53,245 nucleotides of DNA from CAIQJJ01 sp964606085 (GCA_964606085.1 CAZSFD010000029.1:1-53245), one strand, 5' to 3'. Positions 1 to 8,728 are shown, numbered from the stretch's first letter. A program made the numbers and translations. The notes: generated by a model not told the origin, from the letters alone.

Positions 1-1878
1 GGGGCAGAACAGCAGCTTCAACCAGGTACGACACTGGTCAATCGTTATCTCATCCAGAGCGCCGTGGGTATTGGCGGTATGGGAGCGGTGTATCGCGCCC
101 GTGATTTACACTTCCCCAATGTGGTCAAACGCGTGGCCGTCAAAGAGATGATCAACCAGGCCCGCGACCCGATTGTGCGCGAAACGATTGTGCGCAATTT
201 CGAGCGCGAAGCCAATATCCTGGCCACACTCGACCACGCCTCCATCCCCCGCATCTACGATTATTTCACCCACAACGAACGGTCTTACCTGATTATCGAG
301 TTTATTGATGGTAGAGATTTGGAAGCGCTGCTCAGCGAAACCCAGGGCTTCTTCCCCGAAAACCAGGTGGTCACGTGGGCGATTGAATTATGCGACGTAC
401 TCAGCTACCTGCACACCCACGCGCCAGACCCGATTGTCTTCCGCGACATGAAACCATCCAATGTGATGGTCAACCAGCATGGACACATCATCCTGGTAGA
501 TTTTGGCATTGCCAAACCATTTGAATCGGGACAGAAGGGGACGATGATCGGCACCGAGGGCTACTCGCCGCCGGAGCAATACAAGGGCGAGGCCAGCCCC
601 CTGGCTGATATTTACGCCCTCGGCGCAACCCTCCACCACCTGCTCACCCGGCGCGACCCACGCCTCGAACCGCCCTTCTCCTTCAGTGAGCGTCCCATTC
701 GGCAGATTAACCCCAGTGTATCTACCGACATGGAAACGGTCGTTAACACGGCCTTGCAATACAACCCAGAAAACCGCTTCCCCAGCGCCGAGGCCATGAA
801 ACAGGCCATGCTCAATGTGGCGCGTAAAACGGGCGTGTTGAATATCCCCCTCACGCACACCCTGGGCAACAACGGCGAAACGGTCAACCTGAGCGAAACA
901 CCCCAGGCAGGCAGCAGCGAAGGGGTAAAATGCCTGTGGAGCTTTGAATGCGAAGACGAGATACGCGGCACCCCGCTTTTGCAGGATGATGTGCTATACG
1001 TCGGGTCGTACGACAACAACCTGTACGCCGTCAATGCTCAAAATGGTGAATTCATCTGGAAATACCCCACCGATGGCGGGATCGTCAGCCGCCCGGCCCA
1101 CTACGAAGGCAGCCTGTTATTCGGCTCGGAAGACCATTCGCTGCATGTCATTTCGGCCCGTTCGGGGAAAATGTTGTGGACCTATCAGACGAATGGGCCA
1201 ATCCGCTCTTCTCCGATTGTCGCCGAGGGCCATATTTTCATCGGCTCCGACGATGGCGGGCTTCATGCCATCAACCTGATGCGCGGACGCCGCGCCTGGC
1301 GCTTCGACGCTGGTGCGCCTGTGCGTTCGACACCACTCGTTCACGCCGATATGGTTTACTTTGGCAGCGAAATCGGTGAGTTTTTCTGTCTCGATTTCGG
1401 CGGCTCGATTAAGTGGCGCTTCAAAACAAAACGGGCCATCACGTCTTCACCCATCATTAGCGCGGGGACTGTCTTTTTTACCTCGCTCGATTCAACTTTT
1501 TACGCGCTGGATGCGAAATCGGGTTTCGTCGTCTGGCGCTATCGCATGGCGAAAGGCTCCATTTCGTCGCCTTGTGTTAGCGAAAAATATGTGTACACGG
1601 GTTGTATAGATGGCAGTATTTACTGCCTGGATGCCAATTCGTCGAAAGAAGTGTGGCGTTTCGCCACCGAAAACCAGGTGACCAGTTCGCCCATCCTCTA
1701 CCAAGACGCGCTGTATTGCGGCTCGGTAGATGGATACTTATATTGCCTGGAATATCGTACCGGACGTGTGCGCTGGAAATATCAAACGGGTAAACCAATC
1801 ACAGGCAATGCAACGCCTGGCAATAACGCCGTTTACATTGGATCAACGGATCATCGCATCTATGCACTCAAAGCTTAA
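1..1878 (+). CDS. Ser/Thr protein kinase with C-terminal PQQ-type beta-propeller (5' partial)
   Basis: Hanks-type kinase fused to a beta-propeller. The frame is open to base 1, and the glycine-rich loop (GIGGMGAVY) begins at base 67, so the true start lies upstream; the GTG at 64 falls just before the loop and is not a credible start. Visible motifs are VAVK, FRDMKPSN (an HRD variant with Phe for His), DFG in VDFGIAK, and SPPEQ. After a short linker there are eight repeats of about 40 residues, each ending in a W-[KR]-[YF]-like strand with a Y-x-G-S motif, which fits an eight-bladed PQQ/PilC-like propeller. No transmembrane segment separates kinase and propeller, so the protein is probably cytoplasmic. 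It heads a (+) cluster followed after 44 bp by a PP2C phosphatase, its likely antagonist. The propeller's ligand is unknown; it may bind a protein partner. Confidence 0.9.
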   Translation, partial: GAEQQLQPGTTLVNRYLIQSAVGIGGMGAVYRARDLHFPNVVKRVAVKEMINQARDPIVRETIVRNFEREANILATLDHASIPRIYDYFTHNERSYLIIEFIDGRDLEALLSETQGFFPENQVVTWAIELCDVLSYLHTHAPDPIVFRDMKPSNVMVNQHGHIILVDFGIAKPFESGQKGTMIGTEGYSPPEQYKGEASPLADIYALGATLHHLLTRRDPRLEPPFSFSERPIRQINPSVSTDMETVVNTALQYNPENRFPSAEAMKQAMLNVARKTGVLNIPLTHTLGNNGETVNLSETPQAGSSEGVKCLWSFECEDEIRGTPLLQDDVLYVGSYDNNLYAVNAQNGEFIWKYPTDGGIVSRPAHYEGSLLFGSEDHSLHVISARSGKMLWTYQTNGPIRSSPIVAEGHIFIGSDDGGLHAINLMRGRRAWRFDAGAPVRSTPLVHADMVYFGSEIGEFFCLDFGGSIKWRFKTKRAITSSPIISAGTVFFTSLDSTFYALDAKSGFVVWRYRMAKGSISSPCVSEKYVYTGCIDGSIYCLDANSSKEVWRFATENQVTSSPILYQDALYCGSVDGYLYCLEYRTGRVRWKYQTGKPITGNATPGNNAVYIGSTDHRIYALKA

Positions 1879-1922
1879 TTATCCCATCCACCGCCCGCTG
1901 TGGAGCGCATAGGGAGGCCCAT

Positions 1923-2855
1923 GTGTTAGATTTCATCAAAAAAATGCTTGGCAAAAACCCACCGCAGCCCGCTGAACCTGCCCCTGTGGATGTGCGTTCG
2001 GGCGGCAAAGTGACGCAACCGATCACCTTGCCCATTCTCGATTTCGCCGATGATGGCATTCCACTGGAAACATGGCCGAACGCGCCGCTAATTGTCACCG
2101 GCTGGGCGCAATCCGTCGGAAAACAACGCGATCACAACGAAGATGCCCTGTGCGTTTTCTGCGCCACCCAAATCAGTGAAAACGAACCCAAACCCTTTGG
2201 CCTTTTGATCGTTGCCGACGGCATGGGCGGACATCAACATGGCGAAATCGCCAGCGGCCTTGCCATTCGCGCCCTGTCACATTACGTGCTGCGCAAATTC
2301 TACCTGCCCTTGTTTTCACCTTCGCCCGAACCGCCTGAAGAATCACTACAAGAAGTGATGCAGAATGGCATTGCCGAAGCGCACCGCATCATCCTGAAGC
2401 ACGCCCCAGGCGGCGGCACCACCCTAACCGCCGCACTCATCGTGGGTAATCAAATGACCATCACCCACGTGGGCGATAGCCGCGCCTACCTGTTCCAGAG
2501 CAATGGTCAGGCCCAGGTCTTGACGCGTGACCATTCGCTGGTAAAACGCCTGGAAGAACTCGGCCAGATAACCCCCGAAGAAGCCGCCCAACACCCCCAA
2601 CGGAATGTACTCTACCGCGCGCTGGGGCAAGGTGAACCCTTTGAACCCGATATCAACACCTACCCCGTACCCAAACACGGGTATTTGATGATCTGCTCAG
2701 ATGGCTTGTGGGGCGTTGTGCCTGAGAAAGAACTATTCCATCAAATCAGCCAAACCGCAGACCTGAACCAGGCATGCCAAAAGATGATTGATGCCGCCAA
2801 CGAGGCTGGAGGGCCAGATAATATCTCGGTAATCCTCGCCCGCCTGACAGGATAA
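1923..2855 (+). CDS. PP2C-family Ser/Thr protein phosphatase
   Basis: Metal-dependent PPM/PP2C phosphatase, 310 aa, expected to reverse phosphorylation by the kinase just upstream. The GTG start at 1923 is chosen because a GGGAGG ribosome site (1912-1917) sits five bases before it. The first 55 or so residues are a non-conserved extension. The core shows the family signatures in order: R-D-H-N-E-D, V-A-D-G-M-G-G, G-T-T-L, V-G-D-S-R-A-Y, S-D-G-L-W and G-P-D-N-I-S, so all metal-binding aspartates appear present. Similar in length and motifs to PrpC/Stp phosphatases. Only 7 bp separate it from the J-domain/vWA gene, so the two are probably co-transcribed. Confidence 0.93.
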   Translation: MLDFIKKMLGKNPPQPAEPAPVDVRSGGKVTQPITLPILDFADDGIPLETWPNAPLIVTGWAQSVGKQRDHNEDALCVFCATQISENEPKPFGLLIVADGMGGHQHGEIASGLAIRALSHYVLRKFYLPLFSPSPEPPEESLQEVMQNGIAEAHRIILKHAPGGGTTLTAALIVGNQMTITHVGDSRAYLFQSNGQAQVLTRDHSLVKRLEELGQITPEEAAQHPQRNVLYRALGQGEPFEPDINTYPVPKHGYLMICSDGLWGVVPEKELFHQISQTADLNQACQKMIDAANEAGGPDNISVILARLTG

Positions 2856-2862
2856 CTGAAAA

Positions 2863-4332
2863 ATGGGAGCAAATCCCCCCAATCTCTATCACCGGCTCAA
2901 TTTGCCCAAAGACGCCTCACCCGAGGAAATTCGACGGGCCTATCGCGACGCCGCACGCCGCCTCCATCCCGATTCCAATACGCAGCCGGGTGAAACAGAG
3001 CTTTTCCTGGGCATCCAACAAGCGTATGATGTGCTATCCAATCCGGACAAGCGCTCGGAATACGATGCCTCACTGCCCCCCGAACTGCCTAAACCGATCA
3101 CGATCAATCTTTTGTTCAGCCGTGGCACCCTGCAGAACGGAAAAGACCCGCAAATCATTTACGTGCTGATGGAACTGAAAGCACAGACGAATACAAAACA
3201 AAAAAGCTCGACCACGCCCCTCAATGTATGCCTTTTGGTAGACAGTTCCACCTCGATGCAAGGCATCTTGATGGACACCGTCAAATCTACAGCGATTGAA
3301 CTGCTCAAGCAATTGGGGGATACCGATATCCTTTCGGTTGTTTCGTTCAATGATCGGGCAGAGGTTTTGCTTCCGGCAAGCAAGCTCACCAAGATGCAAG
3401 ATGCCGAACATGCCATCCAGATGCTGCACGCCAGAGGCGGTACCGAACTATTCCGCGGCCTGGATGCCGCCTTCACCGAAATCCTGCGCCAACGCGATGC
3501 CAACCGCATCAACCACATCATCTTGCTCACCGACGGCCGCACCTATGGGGATGAGCAAAATTGCCTGCAACTGGCAAAGCAAGCCGCCGCACAACGAATT
3601 GGGATCAGCAGCCTGGGTTTGGGCAATGAATGGAACGATGAACTGCTCGATCAGATCGGCAAAATCACCGGCGGCAGCACAGCGCATATCACCAGCCCAC
3701 GCCAAATTCGCGACTACCTCAAAAAGCAATTTTCTGGCCTGAGCAAACGCTACGCCGATAATGTGACGTATACGTTTGATAAACCCGCCAATGTCCATTT
3801 GCGCTATGCTTTCCGCTTACAACCCGAATCATCGCCGCTGGAAATCACCTCGCCGATGCACCTGGGCAGCATTCCACGCGAAGATAGCTTACAAATCTTG
3901 CTGGAAATGATGGTCGATTCAGTCGCATCAGACCAGTCTATGGTAGACTTGCTGACAGGACGGATCACGTGCCAGATCCCGCAACAAGGCGATTCTCAAC
4001 TAACACTGCGCGCCGACCTGGTGCGGCCCGCTACCGATCAACCAGACCCAACACCACCACCAACATCTATTGTGCAGGCCATGTCACGGCTCACCCTCTA
4101 CCGCATGCAAGAGCGCGCCCGCGAACATTTACAACAGGGGGATGTAAATGAGGCCACCCGGCAACTGCAAAATATCGCCACGCGCCTTTTAGCCGATGGC
4201 CAAATGGAATTGGCGCGAACGGTAATGGAAGAAATTGATATAATCCAAGAGAAACAGAATTTAAGCAATTCGGGGGCTAAACGGATAAAATATGGTACGC
4301 GTAATTTATTATTGCCCGCCGAAATCAGCTAA
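2863..4332 (+). CDS. J-domain / von Willebrand factor A fusion protein
   Basis: A 489-residue protein with an unusual architecture. Residues ~6-70 form a DnaJ J-domain with the HPD tripeptide (RLHPDSN) and the typical YDVLSNPDKRSEYD end. Residues ~115-300 form a vWA domain with an intact metal-ion-dependent adhesion site: DSSTSM, a Thr in GGTEL and the Asp of LTDGR. A beta-rich region and a C-terminal helical segment (~400-460) follow. There is no Gly/Phe region or zinc finger, so this is not a general DnaJ co-chaperone. Known family behaviour: the J-domain recruits Hsp70 and vWA mediates protein assembly. The location between phosphatase and FHA genes suggests a scaffold in a phospho-signalling complex (inference). 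The ribosome site is weak, so translation may be coupled to the upstream gene. Confidence 0.9.
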   Translation: MGANPPNLYHRLNLPKDASPEEIRRAYRDAARRLHPDSNTQPGETELFLGIQQAYDVLSNPDKRSEYDASLPPELPKPITINLLFSRGTLQNGKDPQIIYVLMELKAQTNTKQKSSTTPLNVCLLVDSSTSMQGILMDTVKSTAIELLKQLGDTDILSVVSFNDRAEVLLPASKLTKMQDAEHAIQMLHARGGTELFRGLDAAFTEILRQRDANRINHIILLTDGRTYGDEQNCLQLAKQAAAQRIGISSLGLGNEWNDELLDQIGKITGGSTAHITSPRQIRDYLKKQFSGLSKRYADNVTYTFDKPANVHLRYAFRLQPESSPLEITSPMHLGSIPREDSLQILLEMMVDSVASDQSMVDLLTGRITCQIPQQGDSQLTLRADLVRPATDQPDPTPPPTSIVQAMSRLTLYRMQERAREHLQQGDVNEATRQLQNIATRLLADGQMELARTVMEEIDIIQEKQNLSNSGAKRIKYGTRNLLLPAEIS

Positions 4333-4349
4333 AGCAAGGATGAAACCGT

Positions 4350-4859
4350 ATGATCGTTTGTCCAAATTGTAAAAACGAAGAATATGATGGCGTTCTTTTT
4401 TGTAGCCGATGCGGTGTACAAATGCCCAATGTGCCCGTCATCGCCACACAAGCCATCCAAAAATCAACCGAGCAATTCCCCAAACCCGGTGGAACCGGCC
4501 CGGTAAAGCCCCCGCCAACTGGCCCCCTGGACTCACCGGTCTCCTTGTATGTCATGGATTCCGGGCAGATCATCCCCTTGATGGGCCGTGATGAATTTAG
4601 CCTGGGGCGTGTCTCGGATGGACAAACCATCTTGCCAGATGTGGACCTGAGCCAATTTCAGGCGTACGAGAAGGGTGTGTCCAGGCTACATGCTTCCATC
4701 CGCATCAGTTCCACCCCGGTCACCCTGGTTGATCTCGGTTCGGTCAATGGCACGCGTTTGAACGGGCACAAAATTCCACCCAGCCAGCCAGCGCCGCTGA
4801 ATCATGGCGATATCATCACCTTAGGCAAACTAAAAGTACAAATGATCATTCGCCGCTGA
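4350..4859 (+). CDS. Zinc-ribbon / FHA-domain protein
   Basis: 169 aa. An N-terminal zinc ribbon (CPNC at 4-7, CSRC about 13 residues later) is followed by a Pro/Thr-rich linker to ~residue 65 and a C-terminal FHA domain (~78-169). FHA hallmarks are visible: LGR, then VSRLHASI (the S-x-x-H motif), then VDLGSVNGTRLNG. FHA domains bind phosphothreonine peptides, so this protein is a likely reader of the phosphorylation written by the kinase at the left edge. It lies 17 bp downstream of the J/vWA gene and 10 bp upstream of the next gene. Confidence 0.9.
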   Translation: MIVCPNCKNEEYDGVLFCSRCGVQMPNVPVIATQAIQKSTEQFPKPGGTGPVKPPPTGPLDSPVSLYVMDSGQIIPLMGRDEFSLGRVSDGQTILPDVDLSQFQAYEKGVSRLHASIRISSTPVTLVDLGSVNGTRLNGHKIPPSQPAPLNHGDIITLGKLKVQMIIRR

Positions 4860-4869
4860 GGAGGCCAAC

Positions 4870-5112
4870 ATGGCATATTCCATCATCTTACACATCCAGG
4901 GCGAAGACCCCGTCATTGGTGAAGTGGAAACATTGCCGACTTCAACAGATGTCTTGATCCAAATTGCCAACCCACGCCGCATTGATGGCAAAGACTTGCA
5001 TTACCTGGCCGAAAATGTGGTGAACGTTTTGTGGCCGATCCACCGCTTAAACTTTATTGAAATCATGCCGACGCACGACGAAGAGGATGTTTTCGGCTTC
5101 GTGCGCGAGTAA
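4870..5112 (+). CDS. Conserved-looking small protein, unknown function
   Basis: 80-residue acidic soluble protein with a strong GAGGAGG ribosome site 5 bases before ATG. No family recognised. It contains a strand-rich start (YSIILHIQGEDPVIGEVE), a DVLIQIANPRRIDGKD segment and an acidic C-terminus (THDEEDVFGFVRE). It is placed between the FHA gene and a response regulator gene that starts 8 bp after its stop, so it may be an accessory part of the signalling cluster. It looks like a real gene because of its ribosome site and tight spacing; the function is not inferable. Confidence 0.8.
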   Translation: MAYSIILHIQGEDPVIGEVETLPTSTDVLIQIANPRRIDGKDLHYLAENVVNVLWPIHRLNFIEIMPTHDEEDVFGFVRE

Positions 5113-5119
5113 ATCTGCT

Positions 5120-5848
5120 ATGCCTGAACAGTCTTTTGCTGGCCGCCGAATTTTGGTGGTGGATGATGAAGACCGAATGGTGCGTTTCATTCGGCTGAAT
5201 TTAGAGCATGACGGCTTCAAGGTGTTCGAGGCCTTCCGAGGCGCTCAGGCATTGGATAAATTGCGCACATCCCTGCCAGACCTGATCATCCTCGATGTGA
5301 TGATGCCAGACATGGATGGGTTTGAGGTACTGCGCATCATCCGTGAAATCAGCAGCGTGCCGGTGATTATGCTAACCGCCAAAGGGGAAGAAGATGATCG
5401 CATCCGCGGCCTGGAACTGGGTGCAGATGATTATGTCACCAAGCCCTTCAGCCCGCGTGAGTTGGTCAGCCGGGTGCGTGCGGTTTTGCGCCGGGCCGAG
5501 GTCAGCGGCGATAGCAGCCATGGCCTGCTCGAAGTGGATGAGCACCTCAAGCTGGATTTCGACCGCCATGAAATCTGGCTGGATGGACAACTGGTCAACT
5601 TACGCCCCACCGAATATCGCCTGCTCTATTTCTTGGTACAAAACCGTGGCATGGTGGTCACGCATGATCAAATTCTGACCAATGTTTGGGGGTATGAATA
5701 TCGCGACCAACCACATTATGTGCGGCTGTATATCAATTATCTGCGCCAAAAGCTCGAAGCCAATCCGGCCGAACCCAGGTACATTTTGACCGAACGCGGC
5801 ATCGGGTATCGTTTTATAGATTTTCAACGCGAAAAGACAAATCCATGA
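5120..5848 (+). CDS. OmpR/PhoB-family response regulator
   Basis: 242 aa two-component regulator. The receiver domain (residues ~10-125) has acidic pocket D15/D16, phospho-acceptor D59 (LDVMMP) and the conserved Lys in VTKPF. The C-terminal winged helix (~145-236) has the RPTEYRLLYFL start and the Y-V-R-L-Y-I-N-Y-L-R recognition region typical of OmpR/PhoB. An in-frame upstream ATG at 5057 lies inside the previous gene and adds a tail unlike receivers, so 5120 is preferred. No histidine kinase is adjacent, so its partner must be elsewhere. The next regulator overlaps it by four bases (ATGA). Confidence 0.95.
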   Translation: MPEQSFAGRRILVVDDEDRMVRFIRLNLEHDGFKVFEAFRGAQALDKLRTSLPDLIILDVMMPDMDGFEVLRIIREISSVPVIMLTAKGEEDDRIRGLELGADDYVTKPFSPRELVSRVRAVLRRAEVSGDSSHGLLEVDEHLKLDFDRHEIWLDGQLVNLRPTEYRLLYFLVQNRGMVVTHDQILTNVWGYEYRDQPHYVRLYINYLRQKLEANPAEPRYILTERGIGYRFIDFQREKTNP

Positions 5849-6501
5849 TCCCCAAACAACGCATTTTATTGGTAGATGATCATGAGGTGGTGCGCCTGGG
5901 GTTGAAAGCTTTGTTAGAGCGCCACCCTTATTTTGAAGTGATCGCCGAAGCAGGCAGCGGCCGCGAAGCCGTGGAGCGGGTTGCCGCGTATAAACCGGAC
6001 GTTGTCGTGATGGACATTCGTTTGCCCGGCGGCTCTGGTATCGAAGCCTGCGAGGAAATTTCACTCAAATACCCCAATTCAAAAGTGATCATGCTCACCT
6101 CATACGCCGAAGATGAAATGCTCTTTTCGGCCATCCGAGCCGGGGCTTCGGGGTATGTGCTGAAACAAATCGGCGGTGAAGACCTGGTGCGCGCTATCGA
6201 AGCCGTTGGCCGCGGCGAAGCCTTGCTCGACCCGGCGGTGACACAACGCATCTTTCAGGAAGTGCGCAAGGCTGCCCGCGAAGAAGAGGCCTCTGCATTC
6301 GCCACGCTCACGCAACAAGAAAAACACGTTTTGCTGCTCGTCTCAGAAGGCAAAACCAACCGCGAAATTGCCAAAGCATTGTTCCTCGGCGAAGGCACGG
6401 TGCGCAACTACGTCAGTAGCATCCTTTCAAAGCTGGGGGTCAGCAACCGTGCGGAGGCAGCCGCTTATGCCGTCGAGCATAATTTGAAGGACTATCAATA
6501 A
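5845..6501 (+). CDS. NarL/FixJ-family response regulator
   Basis: 218 aa. The receiver domain has D11/D12, phospho-acceptor D57 (VMDIRLPG) and K in YVLKQ. The C-terminal LuxR-type helix-turn-helix (~150-210) shows LTQQEKHVLLLVSEGKTNREIAKALFL and a typical V-x-N-Y-V recognition helix. Overall resemblance is to DevR/DosR-like regulators. It overlaps the upstream OmpR-type regulator by four bases, indicating translational coupling of two response regulators without a cognate kinase. It is followed 5 bp later by the HD-domain gene. Confidence 0.94.
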   Translation: MIPKQRILLVDDHEVVRLGLKALLERHPYFEVIAEAGSGREAVERVAAYKPDVVVMDIRLPGGSGIEACEEISLKYPNSKVIMLTSYAEDEMLFSAIRAGASGYVLKQIGGEDLVRAIEAVGRGEALLDPAVTQRIFQEVRKAAREEEASAFATLTQQEKHVLLLVSEGKTNREIAKALFLGEGTVRNYVSSILSKLGVSNRAEAAAYAVEHNLKDYQ

Positions 6502-6506
6502 TTCCC

Positions 6507-7061
6507 ATGCACCGCCAAGAAGCGCTACAAATCGTCCATGAATTTATCCAGACCGAAAGCCTGATCCGGCATAACCTGGCCGTAGAAGCCGCCATGCGCT
6601 TCTACGCTGAAAAATTGGGCGAAGATGTGGAACTGTGGGGACTGACCGGTTTGCTGCACGATTTCGATTGGGAAATACACCCCACGTTGCACGAACACCC
6701 TGTAAAAGGAGCGCCAATTCTACGGCAGCGCGGCGTGTCTGAGGTCATCATCCAGGCCATCCTGAGCCACGGCATCGAAACGGGTGTGCCACGCCAAAGC
6801 CGCATGGAAAAAGCGCTCTGCGCCTGCGATGAAATCACCGGGCTGATTACCGCCATCGCCCTGGTGCGCCCGTCGCGTTCGCTGGCCGATTTGGAAGTGT
6901 CGTCGGTCAAGAAAAAATGGAAAGATAAAGCCTTTGCCGCGGCCATCAACCGCCAGGAAATTGCCGATGCCGCCGCAGATTTCGGCGTCGAACTGTGGGA
7001 ACACGCCCATCACGTGATCCAGGCTATGCGGCGCATTGCGCCCGATTTGGGGCTGGCCTGA
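6507..7061 (+). CDS. HD-domain putative phosphohydrolase
   Basis: 184 aa. Contains the HD metal-binding pattern: H23 in IRHNLAVE, the HD pair in GLLHDFDWE, a His in HEHPVKGAPIL, a His in LSHG and an Asp in CDEITGLI. This matches small HD-domain proteins that act as metal-dependent phosphohydrolases, often on nucleotides; the substrate cannot be read from sequence. Only 5 bp from the upstream response regulator, so probably in the same operon. The C-terminal helix (AADFGVELWEHAHHVIQAMR) is typical of the family. Confidence 0.85.
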   Translation: MHRQEALQIVHEFIQTESLIRHNLAVEAAMRFYAEKLGEDVELWGLTGLLHDFDWEIHPTLHEHPVKGAPILRQRGVSEVIIQAILSHGIETGVPRQSRMEKALCACDEITGLITAIALVRPSRSLADLEVSSVKKKWKDKAFAAAINRQEIADAAADFGVELWEHAHHVIQAMRRIAPDLGLA

Positions 7062-7100
7062 TTTTGGCAACAGGCCCTGTCATTGTTTGGGAACTGGAAA

Positions 7101-7505
7101 ATGCAAAAGCAAGAGTTACATCGCGTGATTTTGACCATCTTAGGCATTGCCCTGGCCGCCATCCTGCTAACCATTGGCGGGCTGGCAATCCTCAGCTATT
7201 GGCAACGCTGGTACCTGCAACCAGATGCCGGCGTTACCTATGGCAACTTCCTGTTCATTGCCGGGTTGCTGCTGGTGATCGTCGGCGGATTTCTGGTCGG
7301 CGGAGTACGCCAGATGCCGATGGGCCAGGGGGCTTTTATCAAAATGCAATCCATCGGCACTGAAGCAGAATTGGATAACAGCGCCCATTCACGCTTGGTC
7401 GGCCTGGCGGGTTTTCTGCACACTTACCGCGCCACCATTTCACTGGTATTGGCCGGCCTGGTGATTTTGGTCTTGGGGGCCAGCATCCAGAGCCTGCTTT
7501 TCTGA
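7101..7505 (+). CDS. Small membrane protein, unknown function
   Basis: 134 aa with three clear hydrophobic segments: residues ~10-33, ~52-75 and ~110-132. No family recognised. An in-frame TTG at 7083 would add six residues; the ATG at 7101 followed by a basic MQKQELHR start is a more usual membrane-protein start. It is the last gene of the (+) signalling run. The loop between segments 2 and 3 (~80-105) is soluble. Confidence 0.7.
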   Translation: MQKQELHRVILTILGIALAAILLTIGGLAILSYWQRWYLQPDAGVTYGNFLFIAGLLLVIVGGFLVGGVRQMPMGQGAFIKMQSIGTEAELDNSAHSRLVGLAGFLHTYRATISLVLAGLVILVLGASIQSLLF

Positions 7506-7719
7506 CACCCCGGCTGCAACCTGCCCGCACCTATCCCGTAAACGAATACAGAATCATCAATCAAAGTTTTCCCAAGAACCGGGAGAGCCTTCCGCGGTTT
7601 GCCAACTTCGGAAGTTCATTCATCACAAGTGCCTAACCTGCGAATTCCTTGCACAAAAAACAAGGATTGGCTGGATTAGCGACTTGGTCTTTCTGTTTTA
7701 TGCAGATTAGGAGTTTACG
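7506..7719. other. Intergenic region with short palindromes
   Basis: 214 bp without a gene. It contains a 13-base palindrome, AACTTC-G-GAAGTT (about 7603-7615), inside a larger imperfect inverted repeat with CTTCCG near 7589. These could form a weak hairpin or protein-binding site. No convincing -35/-10 pair was found. The AGGAG just before 7720 is the ribosome site of the next gene. Confidence 0.35.
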
Positions 7720-8652
7720 ATGGATATTCAAGCGGTGTTAACGCGTGCCTGGCAGATCACATGGAAATATAAAGTGCTGTGGCTGTTTGGCATTTTAGCC
7801 AGTTGCGGCAGCGGCGGGGGCGGGGGCAGCAGTTCGGGCGGCAGCAGTGGCAATGGCGGCAGTTCGTCTGCCTTTTTCGGCTCCGGTTTTGATGCCTGGC
7901 AACTGCTCAGGCAAGGGTTGACCCATTGGGCCGAAGATACGGCCCCCTGGCTGATCTTCCTTTTCATCATTGGCGGCGTGGCGCTGGCGCTGCTGCTGAT
8001 CGCCCTGGTGGTCACACTCGGCACGATTGGCCGCATCGGGTTGATCCAGGGAACCGTGCAGGCCGAAGGCGGCGCAGAACGCATCGGCTTTGGCGACCTG
8101 TTCAAAGCCGGGCTGCCCTATTTCTGGCGCGTGCTGCTGTTGGCGCTGCTGGTTGCCATTTGCGCCATCTTCGTTGCCTTGTTCATTCTCGTGCCAGTGG
8201 GGATTTTCACCTGCGGCGTGGGTTTCTTGCTCTTCGTGCCATTCGCCTGGTTCGTGGCCGTGCTGATGGAACAGGCCAGCGCTGCTATCGTGATAGACAA
8301 TCTCGACATCCCCAACGGCCTGCGCAAAGGCTGGCAACTGATTCGCGATAACCTGGGCGTGATGATCATTATGTCGCTGATTTTGTACTTGCTGCTGGGC
8401 CTGCTGGTGGGCATTATCCTGGCGCTGCCAGCCATTTTGCTGGCCGCCCCGCTGGTAATGGGCGGCATTGCCTCGGCCATCACCGGCGCGCCCTTCATCT
8501 TTGGCGGCAGTGTGATTGTAATGCTGGCTTTGCTGGCCCTGTACATCCCCGTGGTGATCGTGGTCAGCGGCGTGCTGCGCACCTACATCGGCTGTACATG
8601 GACGTTGACCTATCTGCGGTTGGCGCAAGCCGCGGTGCAGCCGCCTGCATAA
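7720..8652 (+). CDS. Multi-spanning membrane protein with glycine/serine-rich loop
   Basis: 310 aa integral membrane protein. The N-terminus (MDIQAVLTRAWQITWKYKVLWLFGILA) has the short amphipathic helix and first membrane segment typical of YciC/DUF7544-like proteins. A Gly/Ser-rich extramembrane loop follows at ~28-48. At least five further hydrophobic stretches lie at ~75-105, ~135-160, ~163-185, ~215-245 and ~262-290. The NLDIPNGLRKGWQLIRDNLG segment before segment 5 is a feature of this group. Role unknown. Good AGGAG ribosome site. Single gene, ending at a strong bidirectional terminator. Confidence 0.75.
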   Translation: MDIQAVLTRAWQITWKYKVLWLFGILASCGSGGGGGSSSGGSSGNGGSSSAFFGSGFDAWQLLRQGLTHWAEDTAPWLIFLFIIGGVALALLLIALVVTLGTIGRIGLIQGTVQAEGGAERIGFGDLFKAGLPYFWRVLLLALLVAICAIFVALFILVPVGIFTCGVGFLLFVPFAWFVAVLMEQASAAIVIDNLDIPNGLRKGWQLIRDNLGVMIIMSLILYLLLGLLVGIILALPAILLAAPLVMGGIASAITGAPFIFGGSVIVMLALLALYIPVVIVVSGVLRTYIGCTWTLTYLRLAQAAVQPPA

Positions 8653-8682
8653 GCAGCCTGCTGATTCATTTCTTTCCCTTCC

Positions 8683-8728
8683 AAACGAATAACCTCCCGG
8701 CCGATGCAGACCGGGAGGTTATTCGTTT
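8683..8728. terminator. Bidirectional intrinsic terminator
   Basis: Perfect 18-bp inverted repeat: arms 8683-8700 and 8711-8728, loop 8701-8710. The GC-rich inner stem (CCTCCCGG/CCGGGAGG) is flanked by AAACGAATAA and its complement, so either strand ends in a T-rich tract. It sits between the convergent membrane protein gene (ends 8652) and surface protein gene (ends 8743) and would stop transcription from both. Confidence 0.88.

Noticed and set aside
7599..7719. Promoter for the membrane protein gene at 7720
   Set aside because: TTGCAC and TGGATT are spaced 17 bases but the -10 match is too weak to call.
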